Shown here: positions 52,351-59,386 of the stretch, piece by piece | Layout of the letters: every line of letters starts with the position of its first letter | Numbering within the stretch: position 1 is the stretch's first letter | From: Polyangia bacterium | Lineage (GTDB): Bacteria; Myxococcota_A; Polyangia; Nannocystales; Nannocystaceae | DNA length: 64,000 bases | NCBI GenBank assembly: GCA_030424595.1 | Contig: JAUHWG010000023.1 | Coordinates: forward strand, 1 to 64,000 | Direction of reading: 5' to 3' | Made by a program: the position numbers and the translations under genes | Notes under the pieces: model-generated | Seen by the model: only the letters and a program-made list of their open reading frames with translations | Told to the model about the DNA's origin: nothing | The model's database searches: none

Positions 52351-53637
52351 ATGGACTTTGGGAGCACCTCCGCAGGTATCGTGATCGTCGCGGCGATCAT
52401 CGGCGGAGGCTGCGGCGTGACCGTTGACCACGATCAACCGGGAAGCGCGTGCGACTACTACGAAAGAGACACCGACGGAGCCACCGCGCTCGGCAACGCC
52501 TGGATCCGCGAGCCGACAGACGCGATCGACCAGCCGCAGTGGTTCGCCTCCCGGATCGAGTGTGACTCCAACTACGTGATGGAGCTGGACGTAAGCGCCG
52601 ACGACTCGATCTACGTCCTCGGCCACGCCCCCATCTCCTTCCACTGTGACGACGCGGACAGGGACGAGGACGGCGATTGCCAGGCGATCCAATGGCTGAG
52701 GCGCCTCTCGCCGGACTACCAAGATGTCTGGTCTCGCTCCTTCGACCTCGACAACACCCGGATCCGGTCGGTCAAGGCGACCGCGGACGGCGGTGCTGTC
52801 ATCGCTGGGGCGAGCCTCGAGGGCTACCGCGAGTCGCCGTGGCTGGCTCGGTTCGACGGCGACGGGCTCCCGATCTGGGAGCGGGACATCTCCGACTATG
52901 GATACCTCCACGGGCTCGCGGTCGGCCCTGACGACGTGACGGTCGCGGTCGGTAGCCTCCGCGGCGACGACGGCGACGACCTCTGGGTGATCACGCTTCG
53001 CGGCGACGGCAGCGAGGCCTGGAGCCGGCACCTCGGGACCACCGGCACGGACGCGGGTGCGGCTGTCGCGGTCGACCCCCAGGGGCATGTTTGGGTCGTA
53101 GGCGGATGGAATAGCAGCGGGTACGGCCTCTCTCATTGGGAGGGGGGTACTGAGAACGGAGATATCGGCTTTGGCTGGGACTTCGAGGGCTCGATCGTCG
53201 CCCTCCTCGACCCCGACGGCGTCGAACTGTGGATCGAGGAGTCGGGGCCGCCGAACTCCTCCTCCTCGGGGGCCTACGTGGTCGCGCTCCTGCCGGGCGG
53301 CGACGCGGTCGTCAGCACCTTCTCCGACGAAGCCTCCCTGGTCCGCTACAACCCGAGCGGCGACCGGGTCTGGCAGACCCAGACCGGCACCTCCAAGGTC
53401 CGCGCCCTCGCTGTCAGCAGCGCCGGAGACATCTTCGCGATCAGCGAGAAGAGCCTCTTCCACTTTAACAGCGAGGGCCAGCAGGTCACGCCGCCGCAGA
53501 CGCTGTGGGCGTCGACCGACACCCTCGAGGTCGGCATGAGCGACGGGCTCGCGCTGAAGAACGACGGCACCCCGCTCGTCTCCGGGTTCTTCCCCTCCGG
53601 CTGGATCAGCAACTATTACGTCTACGGCGGCTACTAG
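52351..53637 (+). CDS. Beta-propeller lipoprotein, paralogue 2
   Basis: 428 aa from ATG 52351 (GTG 52348 is directly adjacent). Lipobox IIGGGC with Cys 21, then the same architecture as the preceding gene: ELDVSADDSIYVLGHAPISF, VKATADGGAVIAGASLEG, VDPQGHVWVVGGWNSSG and GMSDGLALKNDGTPLVSG. Segments such as QWLRRLSPDY and DDADRD are nearly identical between the two. It diverges most in the loop around 52.46 and 53.14 kb. It is followed 24 bp later by the GDPD gene and may be cotranscribed with it. Confidence 0.85.
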   Translation: MDFGSTSAGIVIVAAIIGGGCGVTVDHDQPGSACDYYERDTDGATALGNAWIREPTDAIDQPQWFASRIECDSNYVMELDVSADDSIYVLGHAPISFHCDDADRDEDGDCQAIQWLRRLSPDYQDVWSRSFDLDNTRIRSVKATADGGAVIAGASLEGYRESPWLARFDGDGLPIWERDISDYGYLHGLAVGPDDVTVAVGSLRGDDGDDLWVITLRGDGSEAWSRHLGTTGTDAGAAVAVDPQGHVWVVGGWNSSGYGLSHWEGGTENGDIGFGWDFEGSIVALLDPDGVELWIEESGPPNSSSSGAYVVALLPGGDAVVSTFSDEASLVRYNPSGDRVWQTQTGTSKVRALAVSSAGDIFAISEKSLFHFNSEGQQVTPPQTLWASTDTLEVGMSDGLALKNDGTPLVSGFFPSGWISNYYVYGGY

Positions 53638-53661
53638 CCTAGCCTGCTCCACGGCAAGGCC

Positions 53662-54450
53662 ATGACCAAGCACCTCCTCGCGATCGCCTGCGGACTCCTG
53701 CTCTCCTGCGAGCCGTCCGCGACCTGCGAAGAGTGGCCGCTGCCGGATCCGCGGGTCTTCGCCTATCGAGGGGGCGGCGCGCTCGCCCCAGAGAACACGG
53801 TCGTCGCCGCCGAGCGGGCCGTCGCCGACGGCGCTGACGGGATCGAGCTTGACGTCCGCCGGACCGCCGACGGGATCCTCATCGCCTTCCACGATCCGAC
53901 CACCGGTCGGACCAGCGACGACGTGACCAACCGCCCGGTGTCGATGTTGACCTACGCCCAGCTCCAGGCGCTCGACGTCGGCGGATGGTTCGCGCCGGAG
54001 TACGCCGGGACCCGGGTGCCGACCCTCGACGAGATGATCGCGGCTGTCCCCCCAGACCGCGAGATGATCTTCGATCTCAAGGTCGACGAGGTCGTCGCGC
54101 CGGTCGCCAAGCTCATCCAAGAGCGGGGGCTGGGGGAGCGCTCGCTGGTCTCCTCCTTCGAAATCGACCGCCTCGCGGCCTTTCACGAGCTCGCGCCGGA
54201 GATCCGCCTCGGCTACTGCCTGGAGACCTGGGAGGACATCGACCGCGCCCCGGAGCTCCCCGTCGAGTTCGTCCGCCTGCCCTGGTACATCGAGGACGAG
54301 CTAGCCCCGCAGCGCGAGGTCCTCGATCTCGGCTACTCGCTGGTGGTCACCGACGCGGCCAAGACCCCGCTCGCGACCATGATCGTCGCCGCCGACGTGC
54401 CGACGACCCGGATGACGATCACCGGTTGGGACCACGAGAGCTGTGAGTGA
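53662..54450 (+). CDS. Glycerophosphodiester phosphodiesterase family lipoprotein
   Basis: 262 aa. Lipobox LLLSC (Cys 16). The GDPD barrel is clear: APENTVVAAERAVADGADGI, ELDVRRTADGILIAFHDPTT, LDVGGWFAPEYAGTRVPTLD and MIFDLKVD. The family's first catalytic His (in H-R-G) is replaced by Tyr 35 (FAYRGGG), while the second His (FHDP) and the metal-binding Glu residues remain. Normal members hydrolyse glycerophosphodiesters to glycerol-3-phosphate, and loss of one catalytic His should impair that. Its stop overlaps the acyltransferase start (TGATG). Domain call sure, activity doubtful. Confidence 0.88.
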   Translation: MTKHLLAIACGLLLSCEPSATCEEWPLPDPRVFAYRGGGALAPENTVVAAERAVADGADGIELDVRRTADGILIAFHDPTTGRTSDDVTNRPVSMLTYAQLQALDVGGWFAPEYAGTRVPTLDEMIAAVPPDREMIFDLKVDEVVAPVAKLIQERGLGERSLVSSFEIDRLAAFHELAPEIRLGYCLETWEDIDRAPELPVEFVRLPWYIEDELAPQREVLDLGYSLVVTDAAKTPLATMIVAADVPTTRMTITGWDHESCE

Positions 54451-55523
54451 TGGCGTTTCGCCGCGATCTTCATCGGCTCCGCGGGATCGCGATCGTCTGC
54501 ATCGTCGCCGGGCATAGCATCATCGCCACCGACTGGTCGGCGAGCCCGTGGCAACGCCACGCGGTCGGCTTCCTCTTCAACAACTGGACGGTCGTCTTCG
54601 TCTTCATCGCCGGCTACCTCTTCCACCACCTCGGGACAGGCGAGGGCTACGGCCGCTGGATCGCCAAGAAGACCCGGACGATCGCGATCCCCTACGCGCT
54701 CTGGTCGCTCCCCGCCCTCCTCGGCTCCGCCGTGGGGGTCCACGCCGAGCCGCGCTTCGCCCTCGCCCTCTTCGGCGACGCCGGCCCCTGGCGCTACCTG
54801 CTCTATCTCCTCACCGGCGCCCACTCGATCCAGATGTGGTTCATCCCGGTGGTCCTCGCCCTCTTCGCGCTCGCTCCCCTCTGGCGCTGGGCGGCGCGCG
54901 GTCGAGATCGCCGCCTGACCCTCCTCCTCCTCGCCTGCGTCGGCCTCGCGCTCCTCTTCCCCCGCGGCGGCACCTCAGAGTCCCTCTACCTGCTGCGCCG
55001 CCTCGCCCACTTCAGCTCCTGCTTTGTCTTCGGGGTCTGGTGCGCGAAGCACCGCGATCTCCTCGACCGCCACCGTCGCTCGGTGCTCCTCGGCGGCCTC
55101 GCGATCGCCACCGCCGCGATCGTCGTCGAGGCGATCTCACCGCACCAATTCGCGTCGCGGGGCAACCCCGGCAACTACGCGCTGAAGATGGCCCTCTGCC
55201 CGGTCCTCATCCTCGCCCTCGACCGCCCCCTCCCGGCGCTCGTCGACCGAGCCCTGGGCCTCCTGGCCGATCTCTCCTTCGCGATCTACTTCGTTCACCT
55301 CTACTGGATCGAGCTGGTCGCCGGCGCCTGGGTGATGCGCGTACCGCTGCGCTTCTCCGGGATCCCGGGCTGGTTTTGGCTCTCCGTCGGCGTCCTCACC
55401 TGCAGCGCTGTCGTCGTCCTCCTCCTCCGACGACTCGCGGGCCGCCGCTCGCGGATCCTCGTCGGCGCGAGCCCCCCGCGCCAGCCGACCGCCCCGACCC
55501 CAGCGCCGCAGACAGACCTGTAG
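54450..55523 (+). CDS. Acyltransferase family 3 membrane protein
   Basis: 357 aa from ATG 54450 (GTG 54447 adjacent). About ten TM helices. The family opening is RDLHRLRGIAIVCIVAGHS with the key His, followed by FLFNNWTVVFVFIAGYLFHH, KKTRTIAIPYALWSLPA, a helix with MWFIPVVLALFALAPL, and DLSFAIYFVHLYWIELVAG near the end. Such proteins move acyl groups onto sugars, lipids or antibiotics at the inner membrane. It is coupled to the GDPD gene, so it may act on a lipid-linked substrate. A Pro-rich cytoplasmic tail ends the protein. Confidence 0.9.
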   Translation: MAFRRDLHRLRGIAIVCIVAGHSIIATDWSASPWQRHAVGFLFNNWTVVFVFIAGYLFHHLGTGEGYGRWIAKKTRTIAIPYALWSLPALLGSAVGVHAEPRFALALFGDAGPWRYLLYLLTGAHSIQMWFIPVVLALFALAPLWRWAARGRDRRLTLLLLACVGLALLFPRGGTSESLYLLRRLAHFSSCFVFGVWCAKHRDLLDRHRRSVLLGGLAIATAAIVVEAISPHQFASRGNPGNYALKMALCPVLILALDRPLPALVDRALGLLADLSFAIYFVHLYWIELVAGAWVMRVPLRFSGIPGWFWLSVGVLTCSAVVVLLLRRLAGRRSRILVGASPPRQPTAPTPAPQTDL

Positions 55524-55619
55524 CTCGGCCCCTCCTCGTGTCACCGCAGCCGCGTTGGGGGCGACCATTTGTGGGGTTGACCTCCGGTGGAAGCTGCACG
55601 AGCCTGTGCCTGCCCCGCT

Positions 55620-56057
55620 ATGGAACTCGTAGGAAAAATCCGAACCATCCTGGATCCCAAGGACATCAGCGCCACCTTCCGCAAGCGCGAGCTCGTCCTG
55701 ACCACCGAGGGACGCTATCCGCAGCAGATCCTGGTCGAGTTCACCCAGGACAAGATCGCCCAGCTCGACGCCTTCGCCCCGGGGGATGAGGTCAAGATCC
55801 AGATCGACATCCGCGGCCGCGAGTGGAGGAGCCCCCGCGGCGAGGTGAAGTACTTCGTGACCATCGCCGGCTGGAGGATCGAGAACCTCGCCCACGCCAA
55901 TGCGGGAGGACCGGACGACTACGGCGACTACGGCGACTACGCGAGCGGGCCCGCGGCCTCCAACAACAACGCCCCGCCGCCCTTCGACGACGCGCCCTTC
56001 CCCGCGAGCCCCAGCAGCGGCAGCTCCCCCTACAACGACGACGACATCCCGTTCTAG
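55620..56057 (+). CDS. DUF3127-like OB-fold protein with SSB-type C-terminal tip
   Basis: 145 aa from ATG 55620 (the frame is open to 55587). Residues 1-95 match the DUF3127 pattern: MELVGKIRTILDPKDISATF, RKRELVLTTEGRYPQQILVE and WRSPRGEVKYFVTIAGWRIE, an OB-fold related to single-strand-binding domains. The rest is a disordered Gly/Asp/Tyr/Ser/Pro tail ending in DDDIPF, the acidic tip by which bacterial SSB recruits partner enzymes. It probably binds ssDNA or RNA, or competes for SSB partners. Monocistronic. Confidence 0.85.
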   Translation: MELVGKIRTILDPKDISATFRKRELVLTTEGRYPQQILVEFTQDKIAQLDAFAPGDEVKIQIDIRGREWRSPRGEVKYFVTIAGWRIENLAHANAGGPDDYGDYGDYASGPAASNNNAPPPFDDAPFPASPSSGSSPYNDDDIPF

Positions 56058-56211
56058 GCCGCTCTTGCGGAGTTCACGCGAGCTCCGCCTGAGGACGCGA
56101 AGGTCCTGCGCCGAGCCCCTCGTCGCGACATCTTCAGCCCCTTCAACGCAGCGGCCTCTCCGATCCCGAGGGACAGGAGAGGCCAGGCTGCTCTCGCCGC
56201 TCGGGTCCGTC

Positions 56212-57270
56212 CTACTCGCCGCAGGCGACGTAGACGTCGACCACCTCACCGCTCCGGGCGACCCCCTGATCGCGGAAGGTGAAGGCGGCCCGCTCGATCC
56301 CGCAGTTGCCACGCTCATCGCACTCGGCCTCGCGCCGATAGTCGAGCTCGATCGCCTCGACGCCGTAGGCCTCGAGCGGCAGGAGCTCCCAGCCCGATGA
56401 GCGGCGATCGCCGTCATGATCGGCCCAGAGGACCAGCTCGGACCAGGCCGCGTCCGCCGGGGTGATCCGGCCGTCGCTGTCGCTGTCGAGCTCGCTCAGG
56501 GCGTCGAAGCCCTGCTCCGCGCGGCGCCCCGACGCGAGGCGGGTGCCGTTGCCGAAGAGCTCGTGACCACCGTCGATGGTGCCGCTGCGGTCGCGGTCGA
56601 GCGCGAGCCAAGGGGTCGCGGCGGTCGGCCAGTCGGGGCTGAGACAGGCGCCGGCGCCGGAGATGTCAAAGGCCCTCGCGGCGGGCGGAGGAGCGGCGAA
56701 GGCCGGCGCCCGGCCGTCGAACGAGAGGACCAGCGGGGTGTCGCAGGAGCCATCCTGGAGCTGCGGCACGCCGTAGCTGCCGAGCACGCAGGGGGCCGAC
56801 ATGTCGCCGAAGATCTCAGGATCGAGCCCGCAGCTCTCGGACTCCCCCGGGACGCAGCGGGGAGCGGTGAGGCACTGGCCCCAGCGCAGGCTGCCGGTCA
56901 CCGTCTGGAAGCAGTACTGGACGCCTTCCTCGACGGCCTCACCGTCCTCGCCCCCCTCGGCGCAGGCTTGCTCGGCGCCGACCTTGGGGCACGAGTCGAG
57001 CTGGCAGGCGCTCCACACCGGATCCTCGCCCCAGGTCTCGGCGGGGAAGCAGATCTCCTCGCCGAGCTCGTCGTCTTCGTCGCTGCAGGGTTGGACGCGG
57101 GGCCCGTCGCCGCAGATCTCCCCCTCGCGACTGCCGGGGAGCTCCTCCTCCTCCTCGTCGATGAGCTCCATGTCATCGTCGACGGCGCCCTCCTTGCCGG
57201 CATCATCGCAACCCCCGAGGATCATCAGGGGGAGGAGCGGGAGGAGGTTCTGAAGGCTGCGGCGAATCAT
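56212..57270 (-). CDS. Ca-binding (EF-hand-like) Cys-rich lipoprotein
   Basis: 352 aa. Lipobox MILGGC (Cys 21), an acidic Glu-rich linker (about 30-45), a Cys-rich region to about 170, then three loops of the EF-hand/dockerin type: DRDRSGTIDGGHELFGNGTR, DSDSDGRITPADAAW and DHDGDRRSSGWELLP. The C-terminus has a further Cys pair. It is predicted to be an outer-surface protein that folds on calcium. Partner unknown. A 9-bp palindrome lies 94 bp upstream of its ATG. Confidence 0.87.
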   Translation of the reverse strand: MIRRSLQNLLPLLPLMILGGCDDAGKEGAVDDDMELIDEEEEELPGSREGEICGDGPRVQPCSDEDDELGEEICFPAETWGEDPVWSACQLDSCPKVGAEQACAEGGEDGEAVEEGVQYCFQTVTGSLRWGQCLTAPRCVPGESESCGLDPEIFGDMSAPCVLGSYGVPQLQDGSCDTPLVLSFDGRAPAFAAPPPAARAFDISGAGACLSPDWPTAATPWLALDRDRSGTIDGGHELFGNGTRLASGRRAEQGFDALSELDSDSDGRITPADAAWSELVLWADHDGDRRSSGWELLPLEAYGVEAIELDYRREAECDERGNCGIERAAFTFRDQGVARSGEVVDVYVACGE

Positions 57271-57363
57271 GGGAGAAGCCTAGTGCACGGGCCGTGCCAG
57301 CGACTCCTGGGCGTTCAAAGGGCGCCTGCGGGGCGCCGGAGCACCCTCACAGACACGGCCGCC

Positions 57364-57388
57364 ATGACAGGGCTGACCTCCCTGTCAT
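57364..57388. promoter_or_regulatory. Perfect 9-bp palindrome upstream of the Ca-binding lipoprotein gene
   Basis: ATGACAGGG and CCCTGTCAT flank a 7-bp centre, 94 bp before the minus-strand ATG at 57270. An operator or a stem-loop in the leader. Confidence 0.4.
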
Positions 57389-57697
57389 AGCCCGCAGCCC
57401 GGGCCATTACGACCCGTCGACGGGCGCGATCACTCGCAGCGCGGCGACGCCCCTCCGCAGCGCCCTCGCCTGCAGCCGCGCCCAGCCGCGCCCAGCCGCG
57501 CTCCTGAGGAGCTCGCCCAGACTCGCCCACGAAAAGGAGGGACCCGCGAGGGGGAGCTCGCTCGGGAGAGCCGGCCCCCCTCCGCTAGCACACAGACCAC
57601 CCATGGACGCCCCCTCCTCCGCATCAGAAGAACAACTTTGTGCACAGTTCTCTACGCGTTCATCGATGTCATCTTCGGTCTCCCCGGTGATCTGATT

Positions 57698-57818
57698 GTA
57701 CGGAGAGTACGGAGAGTACGGAGAGTACGGAGAGTACGGAGAGTACGGAGAGTACGGAGAGTACGGAGAGTACGGAGAGTACGGAGAGTACGGAGAGTAC
57801 GGAGAGTACGGAGAGTAC
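57698..57818. repeat. Minisatellite, 9-bp unit x13
   Basis: Thirteen perfect GTACGGAGA units plus GTAC. The 9-bp period keeps several frames open, but no start or RBS belongs to it. The region 57389-57697 has no clear gene. Confidence 0.95.
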
Positions 57819-57878
57819 AACAGCGTCACACAGCAGTGCTCACATCACTCACCAAGACCATCCTGGCTCTCAGACGAC

Positions 57879-57920
57879 CGGATGGGATGGATCGGATGGG
57901 ATGGATCGGATGGGATGGAC
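57879..57920. repeat. Minisatellite, 14-bp unit x3
   Basis: Three copies of CGGATGGGATGGAT, the last ending in C, 60 bp after the 9-bp array. Confidence 0.9.
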
Positions 57921-57963
57921 CCGAAGCGAGCGCGCCCCCCAGCCCCGAGCGTTCGACGGACGC

Positions 57964-58061
57964 CGGAAGGCGGAAGGCGGAAGGCGGAAGGCGGAAGGCG
58001 GAAGGCGGAAGGCGGAAGGCGGAAGGCGGAAGGCGGAAGGCGGAAGGCGGAAGGCGGAAGG
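57964..58061. repeat. Minisatellite, 7-bp unit x14
   Basis: Fourteen perfect CGGAAGG units, ending 61 bp before the 3' end of the minus-strand gene at 58123. The 7-bp period is out of phase with codons. Confidence 0.95.
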
Positions 58062-58122
58062 CAAAAATCTCCGCGAGCAGTGTCCCTAGAAAGGACCACT
58101 CAGGGGGCCCATCCGCCCTCCA

Positions 58123-58740
58123 CTACTTGCCCTCGGGCCTGGGCCATAGCTCGAAGAGCGTCGCCCAATCCTCCCGCGACGGGCTCGCCACGGTCGACCC
58201 TGCGGGGATCGTCGCCGCGCCGATCAGGACGAAGAGCGATGAACCGTCCGCGTGCTTGATCTCCAGCGTGGTCGAGCCGCCGGGCGCCGACGCTTCATCG
58301 GCGGAGGCGATCCGCCGCGGCGCGCAGCTCGACTCCATATGCTCGCGCAGCGCCGCCAGGACCTCGGGCGCGACCTGCTGATCGACCGTCAACGGGATCG
58401 GGGTGTTGCCGTCGTCGCCGAGCTTGTAGTCCTGTCCCCGCAGCCGCCCCGTCGTGAGGTCGAGCGTGACGTCGGTGGTCGCAGCGGCATGGGACCCCTG
58501 TCCCCGGTGCTGGATCGACCGATCGTCGGCGAGGAGTAGCCCCACGCACTGGCCTGGCGGACCCCCGAGCTTGGCCTGGGTCGCCCGCGCCTCGGCCCCA
58601 CCAGCGCTCGCCTCCGCGGCCACTACCTCGGTCCGGGCCTCCACAGGCGCGTCAGCGCTCTCAGGCGGCGACTCCTTGCCTGCACAGCCGCCTATGAGCG
58701 AGGCAAAGCCGAGGAGCGAGCGAAGAGGGGCGCGGTCCAT
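58123..58740 (-). CDS. Hypothetical lipoprotein
   Basis: 205 aa from ATG 58740. Lipobox SLIGGC (Cys 19), an Ala/Glu linker to about 60, then a domain with two Cys (GQCVGLLLADD and MESSCAPRR) and beta-rich stretches TTDVTLDLTTGRLRGQDYKL and TTLEIKHADGSSLFVLIGAA. It resembles small periplasmic sensor or inhibitor domains in size, but no family is recognised. The upstream extension to 58830 lacks codon bias. Confidence 0.78.
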   Translation of the reverse strand: MDRAPLRSLLGFASLIGGCAGKESPPESADAPVEARTEVVAAEASAGGAEARATQAKLGGPPGQCVGLLLADDRSIQHRGQGSHAAATTDVTLDLTTGRLRGQDYKLGDDGNTPIPLTVDQQVAPEVLAALREHMESSCAPRRIASADEASAPGGSTTLEIKHADGSSLFVLIGAATIPAGSTVASPSREDWATLFELWPRPEGK

Positions 58741-58851
58741 AGAGACCACACTATCACCCGCGCTCGCAGGGCCACCACCGGGCAAACGCGAGCGTTGACG
58801 CGCGAGCACCCCCCGGGTCGAAGGAGCCACGAGGCGCGTCCTGCCTACCTG

Positions 58852-58874
58852 CTTGGGGAGGTCTCCTCCCCAAG
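58852..58874. other. Perfect 10-bp hairpin
   Basis: CTTGGGGAGG, TCT, CCTCCCCAAG: a perfect 10-bp stem with a 3-nt loop in the gene-poor stretch 58741-58994. It could be a terminator of a lost gene or a structured leader. Confidence 0.5.
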
Positions 58875-58994
58875 GACCCGCGACCGAGGCTCACGCCGCA
58901 GGCACCTCCACGCCGCGCAACACCGTCCCCGATCTCGACTCTCGGACCCAAGAAGCTCACGCCCGAGGGCCGTTTGCCAGAGTCTGTAGAAGGG

Positions 58995-59125
58995 CTACCC
59001 GGCGATGGAATCGTCGCAGTCCATGGCGACATGAACATAGTTTGCAAACTCCCCCGCCGCGAAGACCTCTCCGCTCGATCTTGCGGGCCCCTCCACAGCT
59101 AGGAGATTCTCGCTAGCGTCCTCTC
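58995..59125 (-). pseudogene. 3' gene remnant abutting the inverted-repeat element
   Basis: About 43 codons before TAG 58995-58997 read LLGEDASENLLAVEGPARSS, then GEVFAAGEFANYVHVAMD and CDDSIAG, a normal protein end. The upstream side of the frame enters the dispersed element at 59126, beyond which coding character is lost. I infer that element insertion, or recombination at it, removed the 5' part. The family is unknown. Confidence 0.45.
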
Positions 59126-59272
59126 CTAGCAGCCGTGTGCTCTCGCGCCGCAATCGTCGGTCCTCTTGGCTCGGACAAAACGCCGCTGTACCGGGCCGCT
59201 CTACGAGCGTTGCCCGAGTGGAGAGGGACGACGAGCGCTGGAGAGCGCGCGGGACTTCTGCCACAGGCAGCC
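59126..59272. repeat. Dispersed inverted-repeat element, copy 3
   Basis: About 147 bp from CTAGCAG at 59126. The left arm GTGTGCTCTCGCGCCGCAAT is followed by TCGGTCCTCTTGGC; the right arm GACGAGCGCTGGAGAGCGCG ends in GGGACTTCTGCCACAGGCAG. It lacks about 15 bp of the left arm found at 50593. Confidence 0.7.
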
Positions 59273-59386
59273 GATCAACACCCCTGCGAGCGGCGAGAAG
59301 TCGAGAACGCTCGCTTGTCCTGGCGACGCTCAAGAGCGCAGGTCGGCGCTTTGCAACGTCGGCCCCATCGTTCATCCTTGACCCTA

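Noticed and set aside
51787-54186. 799-codon minus-strand frame across three genes
   Set aside because: Spans and opposes three well-supported plus-strand genes; a shadow of GC bias.
57698-58061. Possible CRISPR array
   Set aside because: Repeats are contiguous without unique spacers and no cas genes are present.
57407-58381. Long open frames reading SPY, GEY or RRV repeats on both strands
   Set aside because: They are produced by the 9-bp and 7-bp minisatellites, which stay open in several frames; no ribosome site, no codon bias outside the array.
59135-59386. N-terminal extension of the second hybrid kinase
   Set aside because: It is translated from the dispersed repeat element and lacks protein character.
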